Shown here: positions 52,451 through 59,953 of the stretch, piece by piece | How the letters are laid out: every line of letters starts with the position of its first letter | Position numbering within the stretch: the stretch's first letter is position 1 | Assembly: GCF_900110275.1 (NCBI RefSeq) | Contig: NZ_FODC01000004.1 | Location: forward strand, 620,001-684,000 | DNA length: 64,000 nucleotides | Direction: 5' to 3' | Origin: Duganella sp. CF517 | Lineage (GTDB): Bacteria; Pseudomonadota; Gammaproteobacteria; Burkholderiales; Burkholderiaceae_D | The notes under the pieces: generated by a model | The model's database searches: none | Told to the model about the DNA's origin: nothing | The model's input: the letters and a program-made list of their open reading frames with translations, nothing else | Made by a program: the position numbers and the translations under genes

Positions 52451-53958
52451 TGAAACGACAGCTCGCCGCTTCCACCTTGTGCGTGGGTGTGCTGGCGGCA
52501 TGCGCCGGCAACGACGGCACCGCGTTGGCCGTCAGCAGCGGCACCGTGATCCGCAACGTCACCGTGGTCGACACCCGCGACGGCACGCTCAAGCCGGGCA
52601 TGACGCTGCTGGTCGATGGCGGAAAAATCCAGCGCATCGTCTCGCAGCCGGTCACGGTGGCGGGCGGCGCGAAACAGGTGGACGGCAGCGGCAAGTACGT
52701 CGTGCCGGGCTATCTGGACATGCATACCCACGCGCTGCCGATGGCGCTCAAGCCGCAAAGCTACTGGCCCGCGCTGATCGCCAACGGCGTGACCGGCGTG
52801 CGCGAGATGGGCGGCTCGGCCGAGTTGATCAAGCTGGCGCGGGCGATCAACGCCGACAGCGCCGCCGGCAAGGTCGATGCGCCGGAGATCCTGGCGGTGC
52901 CGGGCGACATCCTGGTCGGGCCGCTGCCGCCGGCGCTGGCCGAGCAACGGGTGCGCCAGCAGAAGGCGATGGGCGCCGACTTCGTCAAACTCGCCAGCGG
53001 CAATCATGACGGCACCCTGGCGGCGTTGGCCGAGGCGCGCAGGGAGGGATTGACGCTGTCGGGCCACCTGCCGGTCGCGGTCACGGCGATCGAGGCCTCC
53101 GACGCCGGCTGGCGCGCGATGGAGCACCTCGGCTCCGGCATGGGCATCGTGCTCGATTGCTCGGACGCGGAGCAAACGGTACGCCGCGCGATATTGGCCG
53201 GGGAGGGCGCGCCGCCGGCGCCGACGCCGATGGCCATCGTCAGCCCGATGCTGTTCCGGGCGCTCGACGCGCGGTTCTACCAGCAGGTCATCGACGGCTA
53301 CAGCGAGGAAAAGTGCGCGGCGCTGGCGCGGCGCTTCGTCAAGAACGGCACCTGGCAGGCGCCGACCCTGATCCGCCTGCGCACCGCCGCCTTCAGCGAC
53401 GCCCGGCAGTACCGCGACGACCCGAACTTGGCCTACGTCGACAAGCCGACGCGCGCGCTGTGGGAGCAACTGGCGCGCCAGTACCACGACCAGGTGGCGG
53501 CGCCGGCGGCGGCCACCTTCCGCCGCTATTACGGCTTGCAGCAGAAGGTGGTCGGCCTGATGGCGCGCGGCGGCGTGAAGCTGCTGGCCGGCTCCGACCT
53601 GGGCGGCATCTGGGTGGTGCCGGGCGTGAGCCTGCACCAGGAGTTCGCCGAGCTGTCGGCGGCCGGCTTGTCGCCGCTGCAGATCCTGCAGGCGACCACC
53701 CTGAACGGCGCCGAGTTCGTGCACCGCGAGGCCGATATGGGCACCGTGGAGCAGGGCAAAAACGCCGACCTGGTGCTGCTGGACGCCAATCCGCTGGCCG
53801 ACGCGGCCAACCTGTCGAAGATCGCCGGCGTCATGCTCAAGGGCCGCTATCTGGACCGCGACGCGCTGGCGCGCATGAAGGCGGCCGCCGCCAACGCCTA
53901 TCGCGAGCAGGCGACGCAGGATGCCACGGCGGCGATCGACCCCGCGCACCGACATTGA
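52447..53958 (+). CDS. amidohydrolase-family lipoprotein
   Basis: A 503-residue amidohydrolase with a lipobox ('GVLAACAGN'), so it would be anchored in the envelope. The metal ligands of the family are visible: 'DMHTHALP', carboxylated-Lys candidate in 'FVKLASG', 'LSGHLPV', 'MEHLGSG' and Asp in 'LAGSDLGG'. This set matches the imidazolonepropionase/prolidase-like subgroup. It may hydrolyse a conjugate such as an amide or lactone of the aromatic acid before uptake. That is an inference from its place after the MFS importer, with which it overlaps by 4 bp. It converges 7 bp from the GGDEF gene. Confidence 0.87.
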   Translation: MMKRQLAASTLCVGVLAACAGNDGTALAVSSGTVIRNVTVVDTRDGTLKPGMTLLVDGGKIQRIVSQPVTVAGGAKQVDGSGKYVVPGYLDMHTHALPMALKPQSYWPALIANGVTGVREMGGSAELIKLARAINADSAAGKVDAPEILAVPGDILVGPLPPALAEQRVRQQKAMGADFVKLASGNHDGTLAALAEARREGLTLSGHLPVAVTAIEASDAGWRAMEHLGSGMGIVLDCSDAEQTVRRAILAGEGAPPAPTPMAIVSPMLFRALDARFYQQVIDGYSEEKCAALARRFVKNGTWQAPTLIRLRTAAFSDARQYRDDPNLAYVDKPTRALWEQLARQYHDQVAAPAAATFRRYYGLQQKVVGLMARGGVKLLAGSDLGGIWVVPGVSLHQEFAELSAAGLSPLQILQATTLNGAEFVHREADMGTVEQGKNADLVLLDANPLADAANLSKIAGVMLKGRYLDRDALARMKAAAANAYREQATQDATAAIDPAHRH

Positions 53959-53965
53959 GGGCAGA

Positions 53966-56026
53966 TCAGCGCGGCGGCGTCGTCGCCGCGATGGCGCGCA
54001 GCTCGACATGCCCGGCGGCGATCGCGCCATCGAGGTCGTGTTCGAGTTCGGCGGGACTGACGGCGAGCGGCAGAGCCGCCGGCAGCAGCTGGTGACAGCG
54101 GTTGCGGCCGTCGCGCTTGGCCAGGTACAGGGCGCCGTCGGCCAGGCGCAGCGCGCCTTGCCAGTCGAGCGCCGTTTCGGGCAGGCCGGCGAACGGCATC
54201 TCGATCATGCCCATGCTGATCGTGACCGGCAAGGCCAGCGCGCCGATCTCGAACGGGGCGCCGCCGATGGCGTCGAGCACGCGCGCGGCCAGCGCCGCCG
54301 ATTGCGCCGCGCCGCAGCCGGGCAGGTAAATGACGAACTCCTCGCCCCCCCAGCGCAGCACGGTATCGCTATCGCGCACCGCCGTCTGCAGGCGTTTGGC
54401 CACCTCCACCAGCACGGCGTCGCCGGCGGCGTGGCCGTGCAGGTCGTTGACGGCCTTGAAATGGTCCAGGTCCAGCACCATGAAGGTGTCGCCCGCGTCC
54501 GGCGCGCCGGCGCGCCGCTCGTTGGCCACCCGGCCGCTGCGGGCCTGCATCATGTCGACGAACGAGCGCCGGTTGTGCAGGCCCGTCAACGGATCGCGCA
54601 CCGCATGCTCGGCCAGGCGCGTGTTCAATTCCTGCAATTGCGCGTTGGACTTGCGGGCGCGCCGGTATAGCAGGCTCATCATGACGCCCACGGCCACCGT
54701 CAGCAGCACCGCCAGGCCCAGCGTGACCTGGCGCAGTTCGCGGTTGCGCAGTTCGGCGTCCTTCAGCTTGTTCTGCTTTTCAAGCAGCTCGATGCGGCGC
54801 CGGTCCTGGTCCATCTCGAACTGCTTTTGCAGCGCGGCGACGGCGTTGACGCGGCGCTCGGTGAACTGTTCGCGCTCCAGTTTCTGCTGTTCGCGCAGCA
54901 CCGCCACCGTCTCCTTCATCCACCCCTGGCGCTCGAGCATGATGCCCTTCTCGTCGAGCATCGACAGCAGCGACTGGCCGTTGCCCTGCTGGCGGAAGTG
55001 TTCGATCACGCCGTCGATGTAGGGCAGCCCCTCGGCCACTTTGCCCTGTCCGGCCAGCGCGAAGCCGATGTTGGCGCGCGCCAGGATGGCGCCGCCGCTC
55101 TCGCCGATCGCCGTGGCGCGTGCCAGCGCCCGCCGGCCCAGGTTCTCGGCGTTGACGAACTGGCCGCGCCGCAGGGCCAGGTCGGCCCAGTCGCCCAGCA
55201 CCCGCGATTCGACCACCTGCACGCCGCTTTCCTTGCTGATCTTGTAGGCCAGCGCGAAGGCGCCGTCGGCCTCGGCGAAGCGTTGCATGTTGACCAGCAC
55301 GATCGCGCGGCCGAGATGGAGCAGGCCGCGGATGTGGGCGCGCACGGTGCCATCGTCGGACTCCAGCGCCTTGGTCACCATGGCGTACGCGCGCGCCTCG
55401 TCATGCAGCGCCAGGTAGGCATACGCCAGATTGCGCAGCGCTTCGACCCGTGCCGACGACGGCTGCTCGGTGCGCGGCGCCGTTTCCACGCCGGCTTGGA
55501 ATTTTTCAATGGCGTGCTCGTAATCGGCTTGCAGCAAGTGCAGGCGACCGTACGCCATGTCCGCCGCGAAACCCAGATCGGGCGTTTTGGCCAGGTCGAC
55601 CAGCGTGCCGATACGCACGAGCTCCGCCTTGGCGGCATCGGACCGGAACGCGCGGATATGCTCTTCGACGTCCGTCATTGCCGCCCACGCCAGACTCAGC
55701 GGGTCGTGCTGCTGCCGGCCCAGCGCCAGCAGCCTGACGCTGATAGCTTTGGCGGCGGCCGCTTCGCCCAGGTCCAGATAAGTGCGGCGCAATCGCACCA
55801 GCAAGGCGCGGCGTACCGGCAGCGGCGCGGCCCGCGCCTCGGCCTCGGCGGCGAAATCGTTGAGCACGACGATCGCTTCGGCCGGATTGGTGCGCACCAG
55901 CGCGTCGGCGCTCTGTAGCGCCTCCGGCAGCGGCGCGCCGGCCAGCGCCGCCGGCGCCGTCGCCAGGCCGATCAAGGCCGCCGCGAGCGTAGCGGCGGCG
56001 CCGCGTCTGAGTTTCGTTAAGATCAT
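53966..56026 (-). CDS. diguanylate cyclase with periplasmic TPR-type sensor
   Basis: A 686-residue membrane protein. A signal peptide ('AAATLAAALIGLATAPAALA') is followed by about 400 residues of TPR-like helices, a coiled coil rich in Gln/Glu, one membrane helix ('VTLGLAVLLTVAVGVMMSLLYRRARK') and a C-terminal GGDEF domain. The active site is 'GGEEF', so it should make cyclic di-GMP. An inhibitory I-site 'RDSD' lies five residues before it. The ATG at 56026 is chosen; a GTG five codons earlier (56041) is equally weakly supported. It is monocistronic. The signal is probably sensed by the periplasmic TPR array. Confidence 0.9.
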   Translation of the reverse strand: MILTKLRRGAAATLAAALIGLATAPAALAGAPLPEALQSADALVRTNPAEAIVVLNDFAAEAEARAAPLPVRRALLVRLRRTYLDLGEAAAAKAISVRLLALGRQQHDPLSLAWAAMTDVEEHIRAFRSDAAKAELVRIGTLVDLAKTPDLGFAADMAYGRLHLLQADYEHAIEKFQAGVETAPRTEQPSSARVEALRNLAYAYLALHDEARAYAMVTKALESDDGTVRAHIRGLLHLGRAIVLVNMQRFAEADGAFALAYKISKESGVQVVESRVLGDWADLALRRGQFVNAENLGRRALARATAIGESGGAILARANIGFALAGQGKVAEGLPYIDGVIEHFRQQGNGQSLLSMLDEKGIMLERQGWMKETVAVLREQQKLEREQFTERRVNAVAALQKQFEMDQDRRRIELLEKQNKLKDAELRNRELRQVTLGLAVLLTVAVGVMMSLLYRRARKSNAQLQELNTRLAEHAVRDPLTGLHNRRSFVDMMQARSGRVANERRAGAPDAGDTFMVLDLDHFKAVNDLHGHAAGDAVLVEVAKRLQTAVRDSDTVLRWGGEEFVIYLPGCGAAQSAALAARVLDAIGGAPFEIGALALPVTISMGMIEMPFAGLPETALDWQGALRLADGALYLAKRDGRNRCHQLLPAALPLAVSPAELEHDLDGAIAAGHVELRAIAATTPPR

Positions 56027-56165
56027 GTCATCATTGCGCACTAGATATCAGCGGCTTCCGTTACCATTCACCATGATATATTCCGACGTGGCAACTATTT
56101 GATTTCCTCGCGAATTTAGTTGTTGCGAACAACACCGAGGCCGCGTTCGGCGCGGCGCAGGCCGC

Positions 56166-57101
56166 TCACCCGTTGCCGCCGGCAGGCGGGGGCGGGGGCG
56201 GGGGCGGGGCCGGCTTGGCGCCCTCCAGGCCGGCGGCCAGCGCCGGCAGCGTGGCTCCGTTGGCGGCCGCCTGCATCACCTCGACCAGGGCGCGGCATTC
56301 GCTTTCCCCGCTTGCCAGCAGCTCGCAGAACGGGCGGATGCGCGACATCGTCCACAACATCGCCGCCAACACCTGGTGGGGGTAAGCGCCCAGTCGCGCT
56401 TTTCCCGACGGGTGCAGGCGGTACCCCATCGCCTGGATCAGCGAGAAGCCGGCCTTGGCGCCGCGCGCGATCCGTGCCGCCTCGGCCCAGGTGGCGCCGC
56501 CGTCGCGCCGCACCGCCGCCACCGCGATGCTTTCGAACGCCACGCACAGCGGGACGTGGCAGCGCAGCCACAGCGGCATGTCCGGTTCGTGCACGGCCGG
56601 AATCCCGGCGGCGGCGAACAGATCGACCCAGCGTTGGCAGCCGAGGCGGGTCTTCGCGCCCATGCTCAGCCGCAGCCAGCCGGCCTGGTTCAGTTTTGCC
56701 TGCACAAACGGCATGCCGAAGCTGCAGCGCTGCGCGCCGACGGCGGCGGCGAGCCGCTCCGGTTCGAAGTTATTAAACATGAACAAAATCGTCCGGGCGG
56801 CGCACTGCCGCAGCGCCGGCAGCAGCGGCTCCAGCTGATGGGCGGGCACGGTGACGATGACCAGCTCGTAAGGCACCAGCAGGTCGAGCGCGTCGGCGAC
56901 GTCGGCGCGCGCGCGCTCGCCGCCAACGTTGACGATGCCGCCGTCGCGCCGCAGCTGTTCCAGCCGTGCGGAGCCGGGGCGCGCGATTACCGTCACATCG
57001 TGCCCTCCGGTGCGCGCCAGCTGGAAGGCGAAGGCGCTGCCGATGTTGCCTCCGCCAAGCACGGCGATACGAAATGCGGGAAGTGTGGGAAGAGGGGACA
57101 T
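56166..57101 (-). CDS. ketopantoate reductase (PanE/ApbA) family protein
   Basis: A 311-residue NAD(P)-dependent oxidoreductase. The Rossmann motif 'IAVLGGGNIGSAFAFQLARTG' begins the protein. The middle has 'VIVTVPAHQLEPLLPAL' and a Met/Phe-rich 'ILFMFNNFEPE' instead of the usual QNG. The C-terminal helical domain is compatible with PanE/ApbA. The usual catalytic Lys motif of true PanE is not clear, so a different 2-oxo acid substrate is likely. The tail is a Pro run encoded by a GC hexamer repeat (56187-56210). It is divergent from the AraC gene and may be its target. Confidence 0.8.
   Translation of the reverse strand: MSPLPTLPAFRIAVLGGGNIGSAFAFQLARTGGHDVTVIARPGSARLEQLRRDGGIVNVGGERARADVADALDLLVPYELVIVTVPAHQLEPLLPALRQCAARTILFMFNNFEPERLAAAVGAQRCSFGMPFVQAKLNQAGWLRLSMGAKTRLGCQRWVDLFAAAGIPAVHEPDMPLWLRCHVPLCVAFESIAVAAVRRDGGATWAEAARIARGAKAGFSLIQAMGYRLHPSGKARLGAYPHQVLAAMLWTMSRIRPFCELLASGESECRALVEVMQAAANGATLPALAAGLEGAKPAPPPPPPPPAGGNG
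56187..56210. repeat. hexanucleotide CGGGGG repeat inside the PanE-like gene
   Basis: Three full CGGGGG units and one shortened copy encode the polyproline tail on the minus strand. The unit length of 6 keeps the frame, so slippage would only change the number of prolines. Confidence 0.8.
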
Positions 57102-57194
57102 GGCGTCTCCGAGTCAAGGAAGGCCCATTGTGCGGGCGGCAATTGAAACGATCAATCGTCAAACGTCTATACTTAATGCTTTGGAGTCCAAAAC

Positions 57195-58136
57195 ATGGAT
57201 GAAGACACCCTCTCGCTGCGCAGCGACGTCTTGTCCGCCGCGCTGACCAGGATGAAGCTGAGGGCGCTTATCAACATCACGCTGGACGCCGGCGGCCGCT
57301 GGGCGGTCGACTTCCCGGCCCTGGCCGGCATCTCGCTGAACGTGGTTCAACGCGGCGCGTGCTGGCTGTCCATCGCCGGCCACGGCGAGCCGGTGCGCTT
57401 GAACACGGGCGATTGTTTTCTGCTCAATGAAGGCAGCGTGTTCTCGCTGGCGAGCGAGCCGCCGCCGCGCCAGCGGACGCCGGTGGCGCAGCTGTTCGCC
57501 CGGGCGCCCGATGGCCGCCTGTCGTGCAACGGCGGCGGCGATTTTTTTGTCGCCGGCACGCTATTCCGCTTTGAAGGATTGCTCGCACCCATCGTGCTGG
57601 CCGGGTTGCCCGCCGTCATACATGTCGCCAGCCATGCCGAACAGGCGGCCGTCTTGCGCTGGAGCCTGGACCGCTTCCAGGAGGAGCTGGCCGGCAGCGG
57701 GATCGGCCGCTCGCTGATACTCAACCACCTGGCGCCGATCATGCTGCTGCAGACGCTGCGCCTCTACTTGCGGTCGTCGCCCAAGGCGCAGAACTGGCTG
57801 GCCGCGCTGTCGGACCCGCGCCTGTCGAAGGCGCTCGAGGCGATGCACGCAGATGTCAAACGCGGCTGGTCGCTGGCGACCCTGGCCGCCGAGGCGGGCA
57901 TGTCGCGCTCCGGTTTTGCCGTGGCGTTCAAGAAGATGGTCGGCGTCGCGCCGATGGACTACCTCTCCAGCTGGCGCATGCAAATCGCCTGCGACCTGTT
58001 GCGCGCCGAGGGGGCCAGCATTGCCGCCGCCGCCCACGCCGTCGGCTACAGCTCCGAGAGCGCGTTCAGCCTGGCGTTCACGCGGATCGTCAAATGCCGG
58101 CCCGGCGCCTACCGCAACCTCGCCGCCGGGCGGTGA
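57195..58136 (+). CDS. AraC-family transcriptional regulator
   Basis: A 313-residue regulator. Residues 1-190 form a cupin-like domain of the Cupin_6 type ('GISLNVVQRGACWLSIAGHGEPVRLNTGDCFLLNEG'; cited in part as 'RLNTGDCFLLNEG'). The C-terminal AraC domain (about 210-313) has both helix-turn-helix units: 'WSLATLAAEAGMSRSGFAVAF' and 'SIAAAAHAVGYSSESAFSLAF'. It lies 93 bp from the divergent PanE-like gene. That gap is AT-rich on the AraC side and is the likely operator. The target is probably the neighbouring oxidoreductase. Confidence 0.92.
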   Translation: MDEDTLSLRSDVLSAALTRMKLRALINITLDAGGRWAVDFPALAGISLNVVQRGACWLSIAGHGEPVRLNTGDCFLLNEGSVFSLASEPPPRQRTPVAQLFARAPDGRLSCNGGGDFFVAGTLFRFEGLLAPIVLAGLPAVIHVASHAEQAAVLRWSLDRFQEELAGSGIGRSLILNHLAPIMLLQTLRLYLRSSPKAQNWLAALSDPRLSKALEAMHADVKRGWSLATLAAEAGMSRSGFAVAFKKMVGVAPMDYLSSWRMQIACDLLRAEGASIAAAAHAVGYSSESAFSLAFTRIVKCRPGAYRNLAAGR

Positions 58137-58228
58137 CAGCGGTGGCGGCGGCTGTTATGCTTTTACAAGGATAGAGACCGATGACCTGGAGCATGATGTG
58201 AAAACAGTAGACAGTACGCGGCGCCGTC

Positions 58229-59608
58229 ATGGCGCATAGCCAATCATCGCTGTTCAGGCGTCTGATGCTGGGTTTCACCGGCGTCATCGCCGTCGTCACC
58301 CTGGCGCTGCTGGCGTATGTGGTGTCCGACGCCAAGGCCACGCAGCGCTGGCGCACCGGCGTGGAAAACGTCGCCCACGCGCACGAGATCATGTTGCACA
58401 TGCTGCGCGTCGCCGACCGGCCCGAGGCGATCCGCGGCGACCTCGCACAATTGGAGGCGACCCGGCAAGCGATGTTCGCCAAGCTCGGTTACGGCTCGCG
58501 CGTGCGGCTGCGCGTGTGGCAGCACGGCGTCGAACTGTACAATTCCGCGCCGCGCTTGCCGGCCTTGTTGCCGGTGTTCGGCAGCAAGGAGGCGCGCACC
58601 GCCAATTCCTGGATGTGCACCGCCGAGGCGGATAGCGCGTCGGGCCTGCTGGTCGACCGCTGCCACGAGGTCGACGACGAATGGATGATATCGCTGTCGG
58701 GTTTGAACGTGCTGATGTCGTCGACGGTGTTCAGCCTGCCGTTGCTGTTGCTGCCGGCGTGGCTGATCGTGCGCATCGGCTTGCGGCCGTTGCGCACCAT
58801 CGCCGCGCTGATCGGGCAGCGCGACGAGTTCGATCTGACCAGCTTGCCCGACTCGACCTACCGCGAGCTGGCGCCGCTGGTCGATGCGATCAATCGGCTG
58901 CTGGCGCGGCTCAAGCAGCGCATCGAGCGCGAGCACGTGTTCATCGCCGATGCCGCGCACGAGTTGAAGACCCCGCTGGCGGCGATCCAGATCAACGCCC
59001 ACCTGATCCTGAGCCGCGTGACGGAACAGGCCCAGCCCGGCGCCGCCGCCGCCGCGCGCGGCCTGCGTGACGGCGTCAACCGGGCCAGCCACATGGTGCA
59101 CCAGCTGCTCGCGTTCGAGCGGGTCAGCATCGAGTCGGACAGCGGCGCCATGGTCGAGGTCGAATTGGCGGGCTTCATCCGCGACCGCCTCGCCACCATG
59201 GTGCCACTGGCGCTGGCGCGCGACATCGACATCGAGTTCGACGCCGCCACGCCATGCCTGCGCCGGGTGCATGTGGAAAGCCTGGGCGCGCTGCTGGAAA
59301 ATCTGGTGGGCAACGCCGTCAAATACTCGCCGGACGGTGGCAAGGTGCTGGTCCGTCTCGGCGGCGGCGACGGCGTGCAACGCCTGGCGTTGGCGGTGCA
59401 CGACCAGGGTCCGGGTATCGCGCCGCAGTACCGGCACCGCGTGTTCGAGCGCTTTTTCCGGGTGCCGGGACAGCCGCAAACGGGCAGTGGTTTGGGGCTG
59501 GCGATCGCCGCCTCGGCCGCCTTTCGAAATCATGCTCGTATCGAGCTCGGGCAGAGCGCCGAGGGGAGCGGGCTGGTGGTCTGGGTACTGTTTGCCGAGC
59601 AACCCTAG
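58229..59608 (+). CDS. sensor histidine kinase (QseC/TctE type)
   Basis: A 459-residue two-helix sensor kinase. Helices at about 15-32 and 165-190 flank a periplasmic sensor with one Cys pair. A HAMP-like segment precedes the dimerisation helix 'DAAHELKTPLAAIQINAH', where the His is phosphorylated. ATP-binding boxes are complete: 'NLVGNAVKYSP' (N), 'VHDQGPGIAP' (G1) and 'GSGLGLAIAA' (G2). This order is that of the QseC/TctE group, normally encoded after a response regulator. No response regulator lies next to it, so it is an orphan here. The gene stands between AraC and the TonB receptor. Confidence 0.92.
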   Translation: MAHSQSSLFRRLMLGFTGVIAVVTLALLAYVVSDAKATQRWRTGVENVAHAHEIMLHMLRVADRPEAIRGDLAQLEATRQAMFAKLGYGSRVRLRVWQHGVELYNSAPRLPALLPVFGSKEARTANSWMCTAEADSASGLLVDRCHEVDDEWMISLSGLNVLMSSTVFSLPLLLLPAWLIVRIGLRPLRTIAALIGQRDEFDLTSLPDSTYRELAPLVDAINRLLARLKQRIEREHVFIADAAHELKTPLAAIQINAHLILSRVTEQAQPGAAAAARGLRDGVNRASHMVHQLLAFERVSIESDSGAMVEVELAGFIRDRLATMVPLALARDIDIEFDAATPCLRRVHVESLGALLENLVGNAVKYSPDGGKVLVRLGGGDGVQRLALAVHDQGPGIAPQYRHRVFERFFRVPGQPQTGSGLGLAIAASAAFRNHARIELGQSAEGSGLVVWVLFAEQP

Positions 59609-59686
59609 CGGTCCCGCAACGTCCTTCTGTACTCAAACTACCTGATGCTTTCCTTCGATGCCGGCTCCGAAAGACGCGTTTTTGCA

Positions 59687-59700
59687 TGAAAACGCTTTCA
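59687..59700. promoter_or_regulatory. LacI-family type operator
   Basis: TGAAAACGCTTTCA matches the CcpA/LacI-type consensus TGWAANCGNTNWCA at every fixed position. It lies about 255 bp before the TonB receptor start. No LacI gene is in the window. Confidence 0.68.
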
Positions 59701-59902
59701 AGCCTTGGAGGCACTGCCTGGTCTGTAATTCAACTACTTTCTCCGGGCGGGCGTGTAGGCATATCCGCAACAGTCGGCCCCTACTTGCATTAAGATTTCC
59801 TTCAGGATTGGTCGAAACCGGCGCCTTCGTGTTTGCGTCCCCATAGCGCAGCGTAAGATCCACTTCGACTGCTGTGCGGTCGGGCGGAGCGTAAGAGCAT
59901 TT

Positions 59903-59912
59903 CAAGCGCTTG
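59903..59912. promoter_or_regulatory. palindrome CAAGCGCTTG, possible second LacI-type site
   Basis: A perfect 10-bp palindrome centred on CG, close to the receptor start. It has the LacI-style CG centre but does not match the longer consensus fully. Confidence 0.4.
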
Positions 59913-59953
59913 CCGCCGCTGGAAATAGTTCGACTACATATATGGAGACACAA

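Larger units (their letters stand above)
59609..59953. other. 345-bp control region before the TonB receptor/GH97 genes
   Basis: No gene is supported. The region holds a LacI-type operator (59687-59700), a second palindrome CAAGCGCTTG (59903-59912) and a GGAGAC ribosome site at 59944-59949. Confidence 0.7.
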
